In this document: positions 46,522 through 55,217 of the stretch, in pieces | Layout: every line of letters starts with the position of its first letter | Numbering within the stretch: position 1 is the stretch's first letter | Program-made: the position numbers and the translations under genes | Source: Mycobacterium sp. ITM-2016-00316 | GTDB taxonomy: Bacteria; Actinomycetota; Actinomycetes; Mycobacteriales; Mycobacteriaceae | Length of the DNA: 64,000 nt | Direction of reading: 5' to 3' | Assembly: GCF_002968335.2 (NCBI RefSeq) | Contig: NZ_CP134398.1 | Span: 806,001-870,000 of the forward strand | Notes under the pieces: generated by a model | Told to the model about the DNA's origin: nothing | Databases searched by the model: none | Seen by the model: only the letters and a program-made list of their open reading frames with translations

Positions 46522-48276
46522 GTGGACGCGACACCTTTCGGTCACTATCGGCTCCAGGAGCTGATCGGCCGGGGCGGGATGGGCGAGGTTTACCGGGCCT
46601 ACGACACCAAGACCGACCGCGTCGTCGCCCTCAAGGTACTGCCGCCCCAGCTGGCCCAGGACTCCGTGTTCCAGCAACGGTTCCGCCGGGAATCCCAGGC
46701 GGCCGCCGGCGTCAACGACCCGCATGTGGTGCCCATCCACGGTTACGGCGAGATCGACGGCCGGCTCTACTTGGACATGCGGCTCATCGAGGGCCGCACC
46801 CTGGGCGCGCTGCTCTCCGAGACGCACCGGCCGCTCGATCCGGCGCTCGCGGTGCAGATCATCGAGCAGGTGGCCTCGGCTCTGGATGCCGCGCATCGGC
46901 TGGGGCTGATCCACCGCGACGTGAAACCGTCCAACATCCTGCTGACGCGGTCGAACTTCGCCTACCTGATCGACTTCGGATTGGCCCGCACCGCGGGTGA
47001 GTCCGGCATGACCACCGCGGGCAGCACGCTGGGCACCCTGGCCTATATGGCGCCGGAGCGTTTCGACGGCGGGTTCGCCGACGCCCGGGCCGACACCTAT
47101 GCGCTGACGTGCGTGCTCTACGAATGCCTGACCGGCGCGCGGCCCTACCCCGCGGACAGCCTGGAGCAGCAGATCGCCGGGCACATGGTGTCGCCGGCGC
47201 CCAAGCCGTCGGAATCCAATGCGCGCCTCGGCGCCTTCGATGAGGTCATCGCGAAGGGCATGGCCAAGAAACCGGAGAAGCGCTACCAGACCGGTGCGGA
47301 GCTGGCGGCAGCAGCCAGGCGGGCATTGTCCGCGCCGGTGCGGATCACCGGCTCGGGGCGGCACATGGCGGCGCGCTCCGGCGGGGGACGCCGGCTGCCG
47401 CAGCGCGCGCTGGTGATGGCCGGGGTGCTGGTGCTCGTCGGAGCCGGCGCGGTCGGGGCGTGGAAGTGGTGGGATGCGACGTCGACGCAGGATTTCCCCG
47501 AGGGTGCGGTTCCGGCCATCGCGGCCGGCGTGCCCGCGGACATCCGCGCGGACGGCACGCTGACCATCGGGGTCAACGTCCCGTACGCCCCCAACGAGTT
47601 CACCAACTCCGAGGGCGAAATCGTGGGCTTCGATGTGGACCTGATGAATGCGGTCGCGCGGACGTTGGGGCTGGCCACGGAGTACCGCGAGAGCGAGTTC
47701 GACGCCATCATTCCCGCGGTGCAGGACGGCTCACTGGATGTCGGGATGTCGTCGTTCACCGACACCCTCGATCGCCAGAAGCTGGTCGACTTCGTCACCT
47801 ACTTCGAGGCGGGCACGCTCTGGGCCCAGCAGCGGGACTCCTCGATCGACCCGGCTGCGGCGTGCGGGCTGCGGGTTGGCGTGGCGCACAGCGTGCTTCA
47901 GGAAACGGTGGAGATCCCGGCCAAGAGTGACGCCTGCGTGGCGGCCGGGCTGGCGCCGATCGAGAAGGTGGTCTTCGCCCGGCAGGACGATGTGACCGCC
48001 GCGTTGATCGCCGGGGAAATAGATGCCATGTCCGCGGACTCACCGGTCACTGGGTTCGCGATCAAGCTCAGCGGCGGGGCGCTGGTGCCGGCCGGTGAGG
48101 TGTTCGACTCGGCGCCCTACGGCTGGCCGGTCGCGAAGGGTTCACCGCTGGCGCGTCCCCTGTTGCAGGCGCTCGAGCACCTGATCGAGACGGGCGAGTA
48201 CAAGACCATCGCGACCATGTGGGGTGTGGAACGCGGGATCATCACCGCACCGCAGATCAACGCGGCCGTGCGGTGA
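46522..48276 (+). CDS. Ser/Thr protein kinase fused to an extracellular solute-binding (SBP_bac_3) domain
   Basis: A 584-residue receptor kinase. The kinase domain spans residues 8-275: loop GRGGMGEVYRAYD, Lys38, catalytic Asp133 in HRDVKPSN, DFG at 151-153, APE at 177-179. One membrane helix lies at about 294-314. Residues 340-584 are a full amino-acid-type solute-binding domain: GTLTIGVNVPYAPNEFTNSE, IVGFDVDLMNAVARTLGL, LDVGMSSFTDTLDRQKLVDF. It should let the kinase sense an external amino acid or related ligand directly. It is 50% similar by eye to the kinase at 36365 in the catalytic part. Confidence 0.92.
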   Translation: MDATPFGHYRLQELIGRGGMGEVYRAYDTKTDRVVALKVLPPQLAQDSVFQQRFRRESQAAAGVNDPHVVPIHGYGEIDGRLYLDMRLIEGRTLGALLSETHRPLDPALAVQIIEQVASALDAAHRLGLIHRDVKPSNILLTRSNFAYLIDFGLARTAGESGMTTAGSTLGTLAYMAPERFDGGFADARADTYALTCVLYECLTGARPYPADSLEQQIAGHMVSPAPKPSESNARLGAFDEVIAKGMAKKPEKRYQTGAELAAAARRALSAPVRITGSGRHMAARSGGGRRLPQRALVMAGVLVLVGAGAVGAWKWWDATSTQDFPEGAVPAIAAGVPADIRADGTLTIGVNVPYAPNEFTNSEGEIVGFDVDLMNAVARTLGLATEYRESEFDAIIPAVQDGSLDVGMSSFTDTLDRQKLVDFVTYFEAGTLWAQQRDSSIDPAAACGLRVGVAHSVLQETVEIPAKSDACVAAGLAPIEKVVFARQDDVTAALIAGEIDAMSADSPVTGFAIKLSGGALVPAGEVFDSAPYGWPVAKGSPLARPLLQALEHLIETGEYKTIATMWGVERGIITAPQINAAVR

Positions 48277-48280
48277 GGCG

Positions 48281-48412
48281 TCAGCGCTTCTTGTTGTTGA
48301 AGACGTTGTCGGTCGTGTTGGTGGACGAATCTCCGCGCTTGTCCGCGCGTTTCTCCTTGAGAGACTTACCGGATTTCTTCGTCATGCTTTGACGCGGAGA
48401 CTTGTCGGCCAT
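48281..48412 (-). CDS. small basic protein, conserved type in actinobacteria
   Basis: A 43-residue protein (MADKSPRQSMTKKSGKSLKE onward). It is Lys/Arg/Ser-rich, ends in NKKR and has no membrane segment. AAGGGG lies 6 bp before ATG 48412. It overlaps no other gene. I have seen this kind of small basic protein in many mycobacteria, but its function is unknown; nucleic-acid binding is only a guess from charge. Confidence 0.65.
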   Translation of the reverse strand: MADKSPRQSMTKKSGKSLKEKRADKRGDSSTNTTDNVFNNKKR

Positions 48413-48416
48413 GGTG

Positions 48417-48439
48417 GCCCCTTCGATGAGGGGGCCTGA
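48417..48439. terminator. hairpin upstream of the small basic gene
   Basis: On the minus strand TCAGGCCCCCTCATCGA opens a stem that closes with AGGGGCC. The first 17 bases equal the tRNA-Tyr terminator, but the closing arm is shorter. It sits just 5 bp before the ATG of the small gene on the same strand, so it may be a terminator of upstream transcripts or a leader hairpin over its ribosome site. Confidence 0.5.
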
Positions 48440-48523
48440 GGTGGTCCCTGTTCTTCGACCATACACCCGCGCGGCACGGAGGGGACTGCGCGAATTTTCT
48501 TGTGAATTTAGGTTTTTCGTGTC

Positions 48524-49381
48524 TCAGTCCGCGCTGCGCAGCCGCACCATCCTGGTCGTGGAACTCTCGTCGAGCTCGACGACATCGGTGCGTGAGCGCA
48601 GGAAATCACTGAAAGACCGGAATCCCAGCGACTTTTCGCTGAAGGACGGATCCATTCTCTTCATCTGAGCCTTCAACGCCGAGTTGTGCAGCCAGTCGAC
48701 GTCATCTTTCTCCAGCCCGATCTGCAGCGCGCGGGTCAGCAGCGCGGTCGCCGCGGTCTGCGGGTCGGGCTCCTCCGGTTCGGCCTTCTTGCGCCGGGTG
48801 TTCTTCGGCGGCTCGGTGACCGGTTCGGGCTCGAACACCGGCACACCGGGCAGCGCGTCATAGACCACGAATTCATCACACGCGGCGGCCAGTGCGCGGC
48901 TGGAGGAGCCGGCGACGCCGATACCCACCACGTAGCGGCCCAGCCGTTTGCAGCGCTGCGCCAGGGCGATGTAGTCGGAATCGCCGGCCACGATCACCAC
49001 GTGGGTCAGGTCGGGCAGCCGGAACATGTCCTCGACGGCATCGACGGCAAGCCGGATATCGGCGCCGTTCTTGCCGTACGCGGCGGCGGGGAACAGCTGA
49101 ACCAGGTCCACCGCGCGGCCCACCACCTGCTGGCGGTACCCGGCGTTGACCTCGGCCGACCAGTCGGCGTACGCCCGGGTGAGAACGAGTGTGCCGAACG
49201 AGGACGTGAAGTCCAGGATCGCGCCGACGTCGACGGTGGCGCGGGTCAGCTTCTCGGTTTCCAGGCCCTTGGCCTTGTCGCGCTGAAACGAGTTGCGGCC
49301 GTTGACCTGGTCGTATCTCGATATGACGATGTTGTCGAAGTCGAGGTAGACCGCGACGCGGGTGGCGGCGGTTTCTGTCAT
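48524..49381 (-). CDS. NYN-domain RNase-like protein with C-terminal OST-HTH/LOTUS-like domain
   Basis: A 285-residue protein. The NYN (PIN-like) domain lies at about residues 5-165, with VAVYLDFDNIV, GADIRLAVDAVEDM and VIVAGDSDYIALAQ carrying the metal-binding acids. A Lys/Glu/Pro-rich linker follows. The end (about 215-285; MDPSFSEKSLGFRSFSDFLR) is typical of OST-HTH RNA-binding domains. It should cut or bind RNA in the cytosol. ATG 49381 is preferred; ATG 49399 is possible. It is divergent from the desaturase gene. Confidence 0.87.
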   Translation of the reverse strand: MTETAATRVAVYLDFDNIVISRYDQVNGRNSFQRDKAKGLETEKLTRATVDVGAILDFTSSFGTLVLTRAYADWSAEVNAGYRQQVVGRAVDLVQLFPAAAYGKNGADIRLAVDAVEDMFRLPDLTHVVIVAGDSDYIALAQRCKRLGRYVVGIGVAGSSSRALAAACDEFVVYDALPGVPVFEPEPVTEPPKNTRRKKAEPEEPDPQTAATALLTRALQIGLEKDDVDWLHNSALKAQMKRMDPSFSEKSLGFRSFSDFLRSRTDVVELDESSTTRMVRLRSAD

Positions 49382-49505
49382 GACTCCAGTCTTGCTCATC
49401 GATGTACCGACTTGGCGCAGATCCCGGTCGACGCCTAGGCTGGGAGTGCTCCACAGGTGGTCCGGACCCTTGCCGCCGCCGCCCACAATCGGACCAGGAA
49501 CTCAG

Positions 49506-50591
49506 GTGGCAATCAGCGATATCGCGGCGTACGCGAACATGAGTAGTGCCGACGTCGAGGCGTTCGGGGCCGAGCTGGACCGCATCCGCAGTGATGTGGA
49601 GGAGTCCCTGGGTGCCAAGGACGCGTCCTACATCCGGCGGACCATCGTCTTCCAGCGGACTCTGGACCTGGCGGCCAGATTGACGATCGCCGGAACCCGC
49701 TCCAAGGCCGGGTGGTTGCTCGGCACGTCCGCGCTGGCCTACGCGAAATCCGTTGAGAACATGGAGCTCGGCCACAACATCAGCCATGGCCAGTGGGACT
49801 GGATGAACGATCCCGAGATCCACTCGACCAGCTGGGAATGGGATATGGCGGGCGCCTCGTCGCAGTGGCGCTACTCGCACAACTACCGGCATCACGTGTT
49901 CAGCAACGTCCTCGGGGTCGACGACGATCTCGGGTTCGGGGTGCTGCGGGTGACCCGCGATCAACCGTGGAAACGCGAGCATCTGTTTCAACCCCTGCGC
50001 AACCTGCTGCTCGCCGTCATCTTCGAATGGGGCATCGCACGTCACGGCTATCACTCCGATATGGAGCGCGCCGACACCGAGGACGCCAAAAGTGCGGTGA
50101 AACGGACAATGCTGGCCAAGATGGCCCGTCAGGTGGCAAAGGACTACATCATCTGGCCTGCGCTCAGCATGCGCCGGTGGCGGCGGACGCTGGCCGCCAA
50201 CACCGCGGCCAACCTGCTGCGCAACCTGTGGACCTACGTGGTGATCTTCTGCGGGCATTTCCCCGACGGCGTCCAGCAATTCACCCCGGAGTCCCTGCAG
50301 GATGAGACCAGGGCCCAGTGGTACCTGCGCCAGATGCTGGGCGCGGCAAACTTCAAAGCCGGTCCGGTGCTGGCCATTTCGAGCGGAAACCTCTGCTACC
50401 AGATCGAGCATCACCTCTTTCCCGACCTGCCCAGCAACCGCTACGCCGAGATCAGCGTGCGGGTGCGAGAACTGTGCGAGAAGTACGACATTGCCTATGT
50501 CACCGGGTCGCTGCCCCGGCAATACCTGCAGACGGTGCGGACCAACTTCCGTCTCGCGCTACCCGACCGTCCCGACCCGTCACGGGTGTAG
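49506..50591 (+). CDS. membrane fatty-acid desaturase (DesA3-like)
   Basis: A 361-residue enzyme with three histidine boxes: GHNISHGQ (about residues 89-96), HNYRHH (about 125-130) and QIEHHLF (about 299-305). Together they bind the di-iron centre. It is of the acyl-CoA desaturase type; Rv3229c (DesA3) makes oleoyl-CoA. Hydrophobic helices are short. GTG 49506 follows CCAGGAACTCAG. The GAF-ANTAR gene starts directly after its stop, suggesting an operon. Confidence 0.88.
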   Translation: MAISDIAAYANMSSADVEAFGAELDRIRSDVEESLGAKDASYIRRTIVFQRTLDLAARLTIAGTRSKAGWLLGTSALAYAKSVENMELGHNISHGQWDWMNDPEIHSTSWEWDMAGASSQWRYSHNYRHHVFSNVLGVDDDLGFGVLRVTRDQPWKREHLFQPLRNLLLAVIFEWGIARHGYHSDMERADTEDAKSAVKRTMLAKMARQVAKDYIIWPALSMRRWRRTLAANTAANLLRNLWTYVVIFCGHFPDGVQQFTPESLQDETRAQWYLRQMLGAANFKAGPVLAISSGNLCYQIEHHLFPDLPSNRYAEISVRVRELCEKYDIAYVTGSLPRQYLQTVRTNFRLALPDRPDPSRV

Positions 50592-51365
50592 ATGTCGACG
50601 ATGGCGCAGTCCCCGGCACCGGATGACGGCGCCTCCGCCGCCGCCGACCTGCAGGCCGGGCTGACCCGGCTGGCCGGGCTGGTGGCCGACAGCCTCGGAC
50701 TGGCGCAGGTGCTCGCCGAGGTGGCCGCCTCCGCGGTCCGCGCGATACCGGGCGCCGACGGCGTCGGGGTGACGTTGATGCACGGTGCACCCGGCGACGG
50801 GACCGCGGTGGCGTTGGCGGCCAGTGCGCCGTTCGTCACCGAACTCGAAGAGATCCAGTACCGCACGCTGCAGGAGGGCCCGGGCATCACGGCCGTGGAA
50901 GTAGGACAAACCGTGTGGTCGGGGTCGCTCGGTGGTGAACAGTCGTGGCCGCGGTTCGGCCCGCGGGCCGGGCGCCTGGGGGTGCACAGCACGCTGGCGT
51001 TACCGTTGGCCGTCTCCGGGCGGGTGGTCGGGGCGATCACCGCCTACGCCTACGGCAAGGACAGTTTCGACGAGCATGCCGCGCGGTTCGGGGAACTGTT
51101 CGCCAAGCCGGCGGCGGTCGCGGTGCACAACGCGCGCATCCTCGCCGACGCGTTGACGCTGACCGATCAGTTGCAGGCGGCATTGGCGACGCGGCCGGTC
51201 ATCGACCAGGCGATCGGCATCATTCGATCGCGAACCGGCCGCAGCGCCGCCGAGTCGTTCGACCAGTTGCGGGCGATGAGTCAGGCCGAGCACCGCAAGC
51301 TGGCCGCAGTGGCCGAACGCGTCGTCGACGAGGCCGTCCGCCGGGCACGTGCCAGGCACAGTTGA
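50592..51365 (+). CDS. GAF-ANTAR RNA-binding regulator
   Basis: A 257-residue protein. A GAF domain occupies about residues 35-185, with GADGVGVTLMHGAPG and GVHSTLALPLAVSGRVVGAI. An ANTAR domain follows at about 190-250 (VIDQAIGIIRSRTGRSAAES). ANTAR proteins bind two-hairpin RNA motifs and prevent termination. No response-regulator receiver is present, so the GAF part must sense the signal. It follows the desaturase without a gap. Confidence 0.9.
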   Translation: MSTMAQSPAPDDGASAAADLQAGLTRLAGLVADSLGLAQVLAEVAASAVRAIPGADGVGVTLMHGAPGDGTAVALAASAPFVTELEEIQYRTLQEGPGITAVEVGQTVWSGSLGGEQSWPRFGPRAGRLGVHSTLALPLAVSGRVVGAITAYAYGKDSFDEHAARFGELFAKPAAVAVHNARILADALTLTDQLQAALATRPVIDQAIGIIRSRTGRSAAESFDQLRAMSQAEHRKLAAVAERVVDEAVRRARARHS

Positions 51366-51509
51366 TTCCCCAGCCACAGGTCACGGGGTGTAACGTGGGG
51401 GAAGTTGGGAACCCAGCCGGTCCGGGATGAGTCAGCCGTCCGCCGTTGAACTCGCCGAGCGTCAGCTCGCGCCGGACACTCAGGTGACATCCGTCTGTTT
51501 GGATCACCC

Positions 51510-52703
51510 TTGACCGCAGTTACCAGCGCACCCACTTTTCGTTCCTCCGGCACCTCGGTGCTGGAGCGCCCGCGCGGCCGCACTCCGTCCGTCGGCCTGC
51601 TCAGCACCTATCCGCCGACACCGTGCGGCATCGCCAATTTCAGCGCGGCACTGGCCGACGGGCTGTCCGCCAACGGCTCGCGCGTCAACGTGGTGCGGGT
51701 GGCCGACGGACCGCCCAGCCCCAGTGGTCGCGTCGTCGGCGAACTCATCAACGGGTCCCGGGCATCGGTGGCCGCCTGTGCGGATCTGCTCAACGACAGT
51801 GATGTCGCCGTCATCCAGCACGAGTTCGGCATCTACGGCGGAGCCGACGGCGACGAAGTGGTCGATATCCTCGGCGGACTGAACGTTCCGTCCATCGTCG
51901 TGCTGCACACCGTGCCCAGAACCCCGACCCCGCATCAGCGTTCGGTGCTCGAATCGGTGATGCGACTGGCCCACCACGTCGTCGTGATGTCCGATTCTGC
52001 CGGTGCTCTGCTGCGGGCCGGGTTCGACGTCGAGCGACGCAAGATCTCCACGATCCCGCACGGATCGACCGCCCCGACCGTCGCCGCCAGCAAGCGGGCC
52101 GGCCGGCCGACCCTGTTGACCTGGGGGTTGCTGGGACCCGGAAAGGGCATCGAGCGGGTCATCGATGCGATGCCGTCGCTGCAGACGTTGCGGGGCAACC
52201 CGCGCTACCTGATCGCCGGCCGGACCCATCCGAAGGTGCTGGCACACGAGGGCGACGTCTACCGGGAAGCACGCGCCGAACAGGCGCAGCGCCTCGGGGT
52301 GGCGGGCTCGGTGTTCTTCGACGCCACCTACCGCAGCACGGCGGCGTTGTCGGCGCTGGCGCAGACCTCGGCCGTGGTGGTGCTGCCGTACGACTCCACC
52401 GAGCAGGTCACCTCCGGGGTGCTGGTGGACGCGATCGCCAGTGGACGTCCGGTGGTCGCGACCGCCTTCCCACACGCGGTGGAGCTGCTCGGCAGTGGCG
52501 CCGGACTGATCGTCGCCCACGATGATCCCGATGCGATGACCGCGGCGCTGCGATCCGTGCTGTCGGACCCCAGGCTGGCCGGTGGAATGGCCGCCGAGGC
52601 GCGTCGGCTCGCGCCCACCATGGCGTGGTCCCTGGTGGCCAGGTCCTATCAAGCTGTGGCGCACAGCATCTCGAAGCCACGGGAGCGCACATGGTCGTTC
52701 TAG
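51510..52703 (+). CDS. GT4-type glycosyltransferase
   Basis: A 397-residue GT-B glycosyltransferase. The N-terminal domain has SVGLLSTYPPTPCGIANFS and VIQHEFGIYGG; the C-terminal domain has LLTWGLLGPGKGIERVIDAM and VTSGVLVDAIASGRPVVAT. The start is TTG 51510, right after GATCACCC; internal GTG codons are less likely. It overlaps the next gene by 13 bp. The sugar donor and acceptor are unknown. With the GH130 gene downstream, mannose is plausible. Confidence 0.85.
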   Translation: MTAVTSAPTFRSSGTSVLERPRGRTPSVGLLSTYPPTPCGIANFSAALADGLSANGSRVNVVRVADGPPSPSGRVVGELINGSRASVAACADLLNDSDVAVIQHEFGIYGGADGDEVVDILGGLNVPSIVVLHTVPRTPTPHQRSVLESVMRLAHHVVVMSDSAGALLRAGFDVERRKISTIPHGSTAPTVAASKRAGRPTLLTWGLLGPGKGIERVIDAMPSLQTLRGNPRYLIAGRTHPKVLAHEGDVYREARAEQAQRLGVAGSVFFDATYRSTAALSALAQTSAVVVLPYDSTEQVTSGVLVDAIASGRPVVATAFPHAVELLGSGAGLIVAHDDPDAMTAALRSVLSDPRLAGGMAAEARRLAPTMAWSLVARSYQAVAHSISKPRERTWSF

Positions 52704-53707
52704 AACCCACGTTCGACCACCTGCTCGCGCTCTCGGACCACCGCGGCACCTTCGAGCACGCCTGCGGTGCGCAGCCCCGGCGCGAGCACGGCTACTGCAC
52801 CGACGACATGGCCAGGGTGCTGGTGGTGACCACCCGTGAACCCGATGCCGGCGACGCCGTGCGCGGACTGGCGAAGGTCGCGGTGCGGTTCCTCGACGAG
52901 GCGCAGGCCTATCTCGGCGGTTGCCGAAACCGCATGGATCACACCGGGCGCTGGACCGACACGCACGCGTTCGACGACTGCTGGGGCCGCTGTCTATGGG
53001 GTCTGGGCTTCGCCGCCGCGCACAGTGACAACGGGTTGATCCGCAGGCTGGCGGTGATCCAGTTCGAGCGGGCCGCGCACGGCCGTTCGACATGGCCGCG
53101 GGCCATGGCCTTTGCGGCCATCGGTGCGGCCGAGCTGCTGAGCGCCGAACCCGGAAATGCCGCCGCGCGCAAGCTGATCGGCGACTACGCAGACGGTCTC
53201 GCCGCGGCGGACGGCGATACCGGCTGGCCGTGGCCGGAGCCGCGCCTGAGCTACGCCAACGCAGTACTCGCCGAGGCGATGATCGCCGCCGGTGCCGCGC
53301 TCGGCGACGAGGCGCTGTGCCAACGCGGGCTGGACCTGCTGGGCTGGCTGATCGAGCAGGAGACATCCGAGGGTCATCTGTCGCCGACTCCGGTCGGCGG
53401 CTGGGCCGCCGGTGAACCGCGGCCGGGGTTCGACCAACAACCCATCGAGGTGTCCTCGTTGGCCGATGCCTGCGCGCGCGCCGCATCGGTGGATGCCGCG
53501 GCCATCTGGCCCGACACGGTGCGGGCGGCGGCGGCCTGGTTCCAGGGGGACAACGATGCCGGAGCGGTCATGTGGAACACCGAGACCGGTGGTGGATTCG
53601 ACGGTCTGCACGCCGACGGCGTGAACCTCAACCAGGGCGCGGAATCGACACTGGCACTGTTGTCGACCTTCCAACAGGCTCGGCGATTCGTCGGCGTGCC
53701 TCAGTGA
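52691..53707 (+). CDS. six-hairpin glycosidase-like protein
   Basis: A 338-residue protein. Its repeated helical hairpins recall (alpha/alpha)6 glycosidases: GYCTDDMARVLVVTTR, DDCWGRCLWGLGFAAAH and DTGWPWPEPRLSYANAVLAE. An acidic residue near GYCTDD could be catalytic. ATG 52691 overlaps the upstream glycosyltransferase gene and its stop overlaps the next start, so the three genes are coupled. I cannot name its substrate; a role in the same glycan pathway is inferred. Confidence 0.72.
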   Translation: MVVLEPTFDHLLALSDHRGTFEHACGAQPRREHGYCTDDMARVLVVTTREPDAGDAVRGLAKVAVRFLDEAQAYLGGCRNRMDHTGRWTDTHAFDDCWGRCLWGLGFAAAHSDNGLIRRLAVIQFERAAHGRSTWPRAMAFAAIGAAELLSAEPGNAAARKLIGDYADGLAAADGDTGWPWPEPRLSYANAVLAEAMIAAGAALGDEALCQRGLDLLGWLIEQETSEGHLSPTPVGGWAAGEPRPGFDQQPIEVSSLADACARAASVDAAAIWPDTVRAAAAWFQGDNDAGAVMWNTETGGGFDGLHADGVNLNQGAESTLALLSTFQQARRFVGVPQ

Positions 53708-55182
53708 CGGCGGTGCGGGATGCGTTGATCACCCGGAGCCCGCAGCGACTGGTGGCCGACAGGTCCCGCGTCATCACCAAACTGTTCGTGCCCGGGCAGG
53801 AGGGCTTCGAGGACCAGGAGTCCCGCGCCGGCGCGGCGCTACGGCGGGTGCTGGCCTTGAGCGAGGACGAAGTCAGTGCCTCGATGGACGATGTGCTGTC
53901 GAGATTCAGTGGGCGCCACCGCGATCTGGTGGTGACCTTCGGCAAGCATGCGCGTGAGCTCACCGATCGACTGGATCCCGGTATCGGTTTGTCAGCGGAC
54001 CGCATGCTGTTGCTGGGAGCGACATTCACCAGTGAGGTGGCGATCGAGGGGGCCGCCCTGTGCAACCCGAGCATCGTCGCGCATCCCGACCAGAGCGGTG
54101 TATCCGACGGCAGCCTGCGATTCGTGATGAGCGTGCGGGGAATCGGGGAAGGGCACCGGTCCTCCATCGGTTTCCGCACCGGAACCGTTGACGCCGCGGG
54201 CAGTGCCGTCATCGATGAACCGGCACCGTTCGCCACCGAGGGGACGGTCGCGTCGACGCTCCTGAACGCGACAATCTTCCGCCACGAGCTGTTCGGTGTG
54301 CACGCCGCCGAGGCGACCGAGTACGTCCTCGCCGGGCTCGGCGAGCGGTTCACTCGGGCGGATCTCGATGAGCGACTCGAACGGCTGTACCGGCACCGCG
54401 CAACCTGGATGCACGTACCCGAGACGATCGAACTGATCCGGGAGATCGCGGACCGCACCTACACCGTCGAATTCCCCACCGACACCGAACTGTCCGAACG
54501 GGTGCTCTGGCCTGCGATGGCCGCCGAGGCCGTCGGCATGGAGGATGCGCGACTGGTGCGGTTCGTCGAGGACGACGGATCGGTGATCTACCACGCCACC
54601 TATACGGCCTATAGCGGTTCGCACATCAGTCAGCAGATGTTGACCACCAACGATTTTCGATCGTTCACCTCCGCGCCGCTGGTGGGTGATGCCGCTGCGA
54701 ACAAGGGTCTGGCGCTGTTCCCCCGCCGGATCGACGGGCGCTTCGCCGCACTGTCGCGCTCGGACCGGGAATCGAACACGATCGCCTTCACCGATGACCT
54801 CTCGGTGTGGGAGACGACGCTGCCGTGCCAGCGCCCGTTGCTGGCATGGGAGACGTTGCAGCTGGGGAATTGCGGTCCGCCGATGGAAACCGAGGCGGGC
54901 TGGCTGGTTCTCACCCACGGGGTGGGTCCGATGCGGACCTACCGGATCGGGGCGATCCTGCTCGACCTGGATGACCCCACCCAGATCATCGGCCGGTTGC
55001 GCCGGCCGCTGCTGTCGCCCGCCGACGACGAGCAGGACGGCTATGTGCCCAATGTCGTCTACTCCTGCGGTGCGCTGGTGCACGCCGACACCCTGGTGCT
55101 GCCGTACGGGATCGGTGATGCCCAGATCGGCATCGCCACCGTGGCGCTGCCCGATCTGCTGGCCGAACTGGCGTCCGCGTAG
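53704..55182 (+). CDS. GH130-family glycoside phosphorylase/hydrolase
   Basis: A 492-residue protein. The C-terminal ~330 residues form a five-bladed propeller with GMEDARLVRF (about residues 279-288), YHATYTAY, NKGLALFPRRIDGRFAALSR and GPPMETEAGWLVLTHGV. These are typical of GH130 enzymes, which cleave or phosphorolyse beta-mannosides. The N-terminal 150 residues are an extra helical region. GTG 53704 overlaps the previous stop by 4 bp. Confidence 0.85.
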   Translation: MTAVRDALITRSPQRLVADRSRVITKLFVPGQEGFEDQESRAGAALRRVLALSEDEVSASMDDVLSRFSGRHRDLVVTFGKHARELTDRLDPGIGLSADRMLLLGATFTSEVAIEGAALCNPSIVAHPDQSGVSDGSLRFVMSVRGIGEGHRSSIGFRTGTVDAAGSAVIDEPAPFATEGTVASTLLNATIFRHELFGVHAAEATEYVLAGLGERFTRADLDERLERLYRHRATWMHVPETIELIREIADRTYTVEFPTDTELSERVLWPAMAAEAVGMEDARLVRFVEDDGSVIYHATYTAYSGSHISQQMLTTNDFRSFTSAPLVGDAAANKGLALFPRRIDGRFAALSRSDRESNTIAFTDDLSVWETTLPCQRPLLAWETLQLGNCGPPMETEAGWLVLTHGVGPMRTYRIGAILLDLDDPTQIIGRLRRPLLSPADDEQDGYVPNVVYSCGALVHADTLVLPYGIGDAQIGIATVALPDLLAELASA

Positions 55183-55217
55183 CGGACCCGATCGCGGTCC
55201 CTGCCTAGTCTGTCGGC

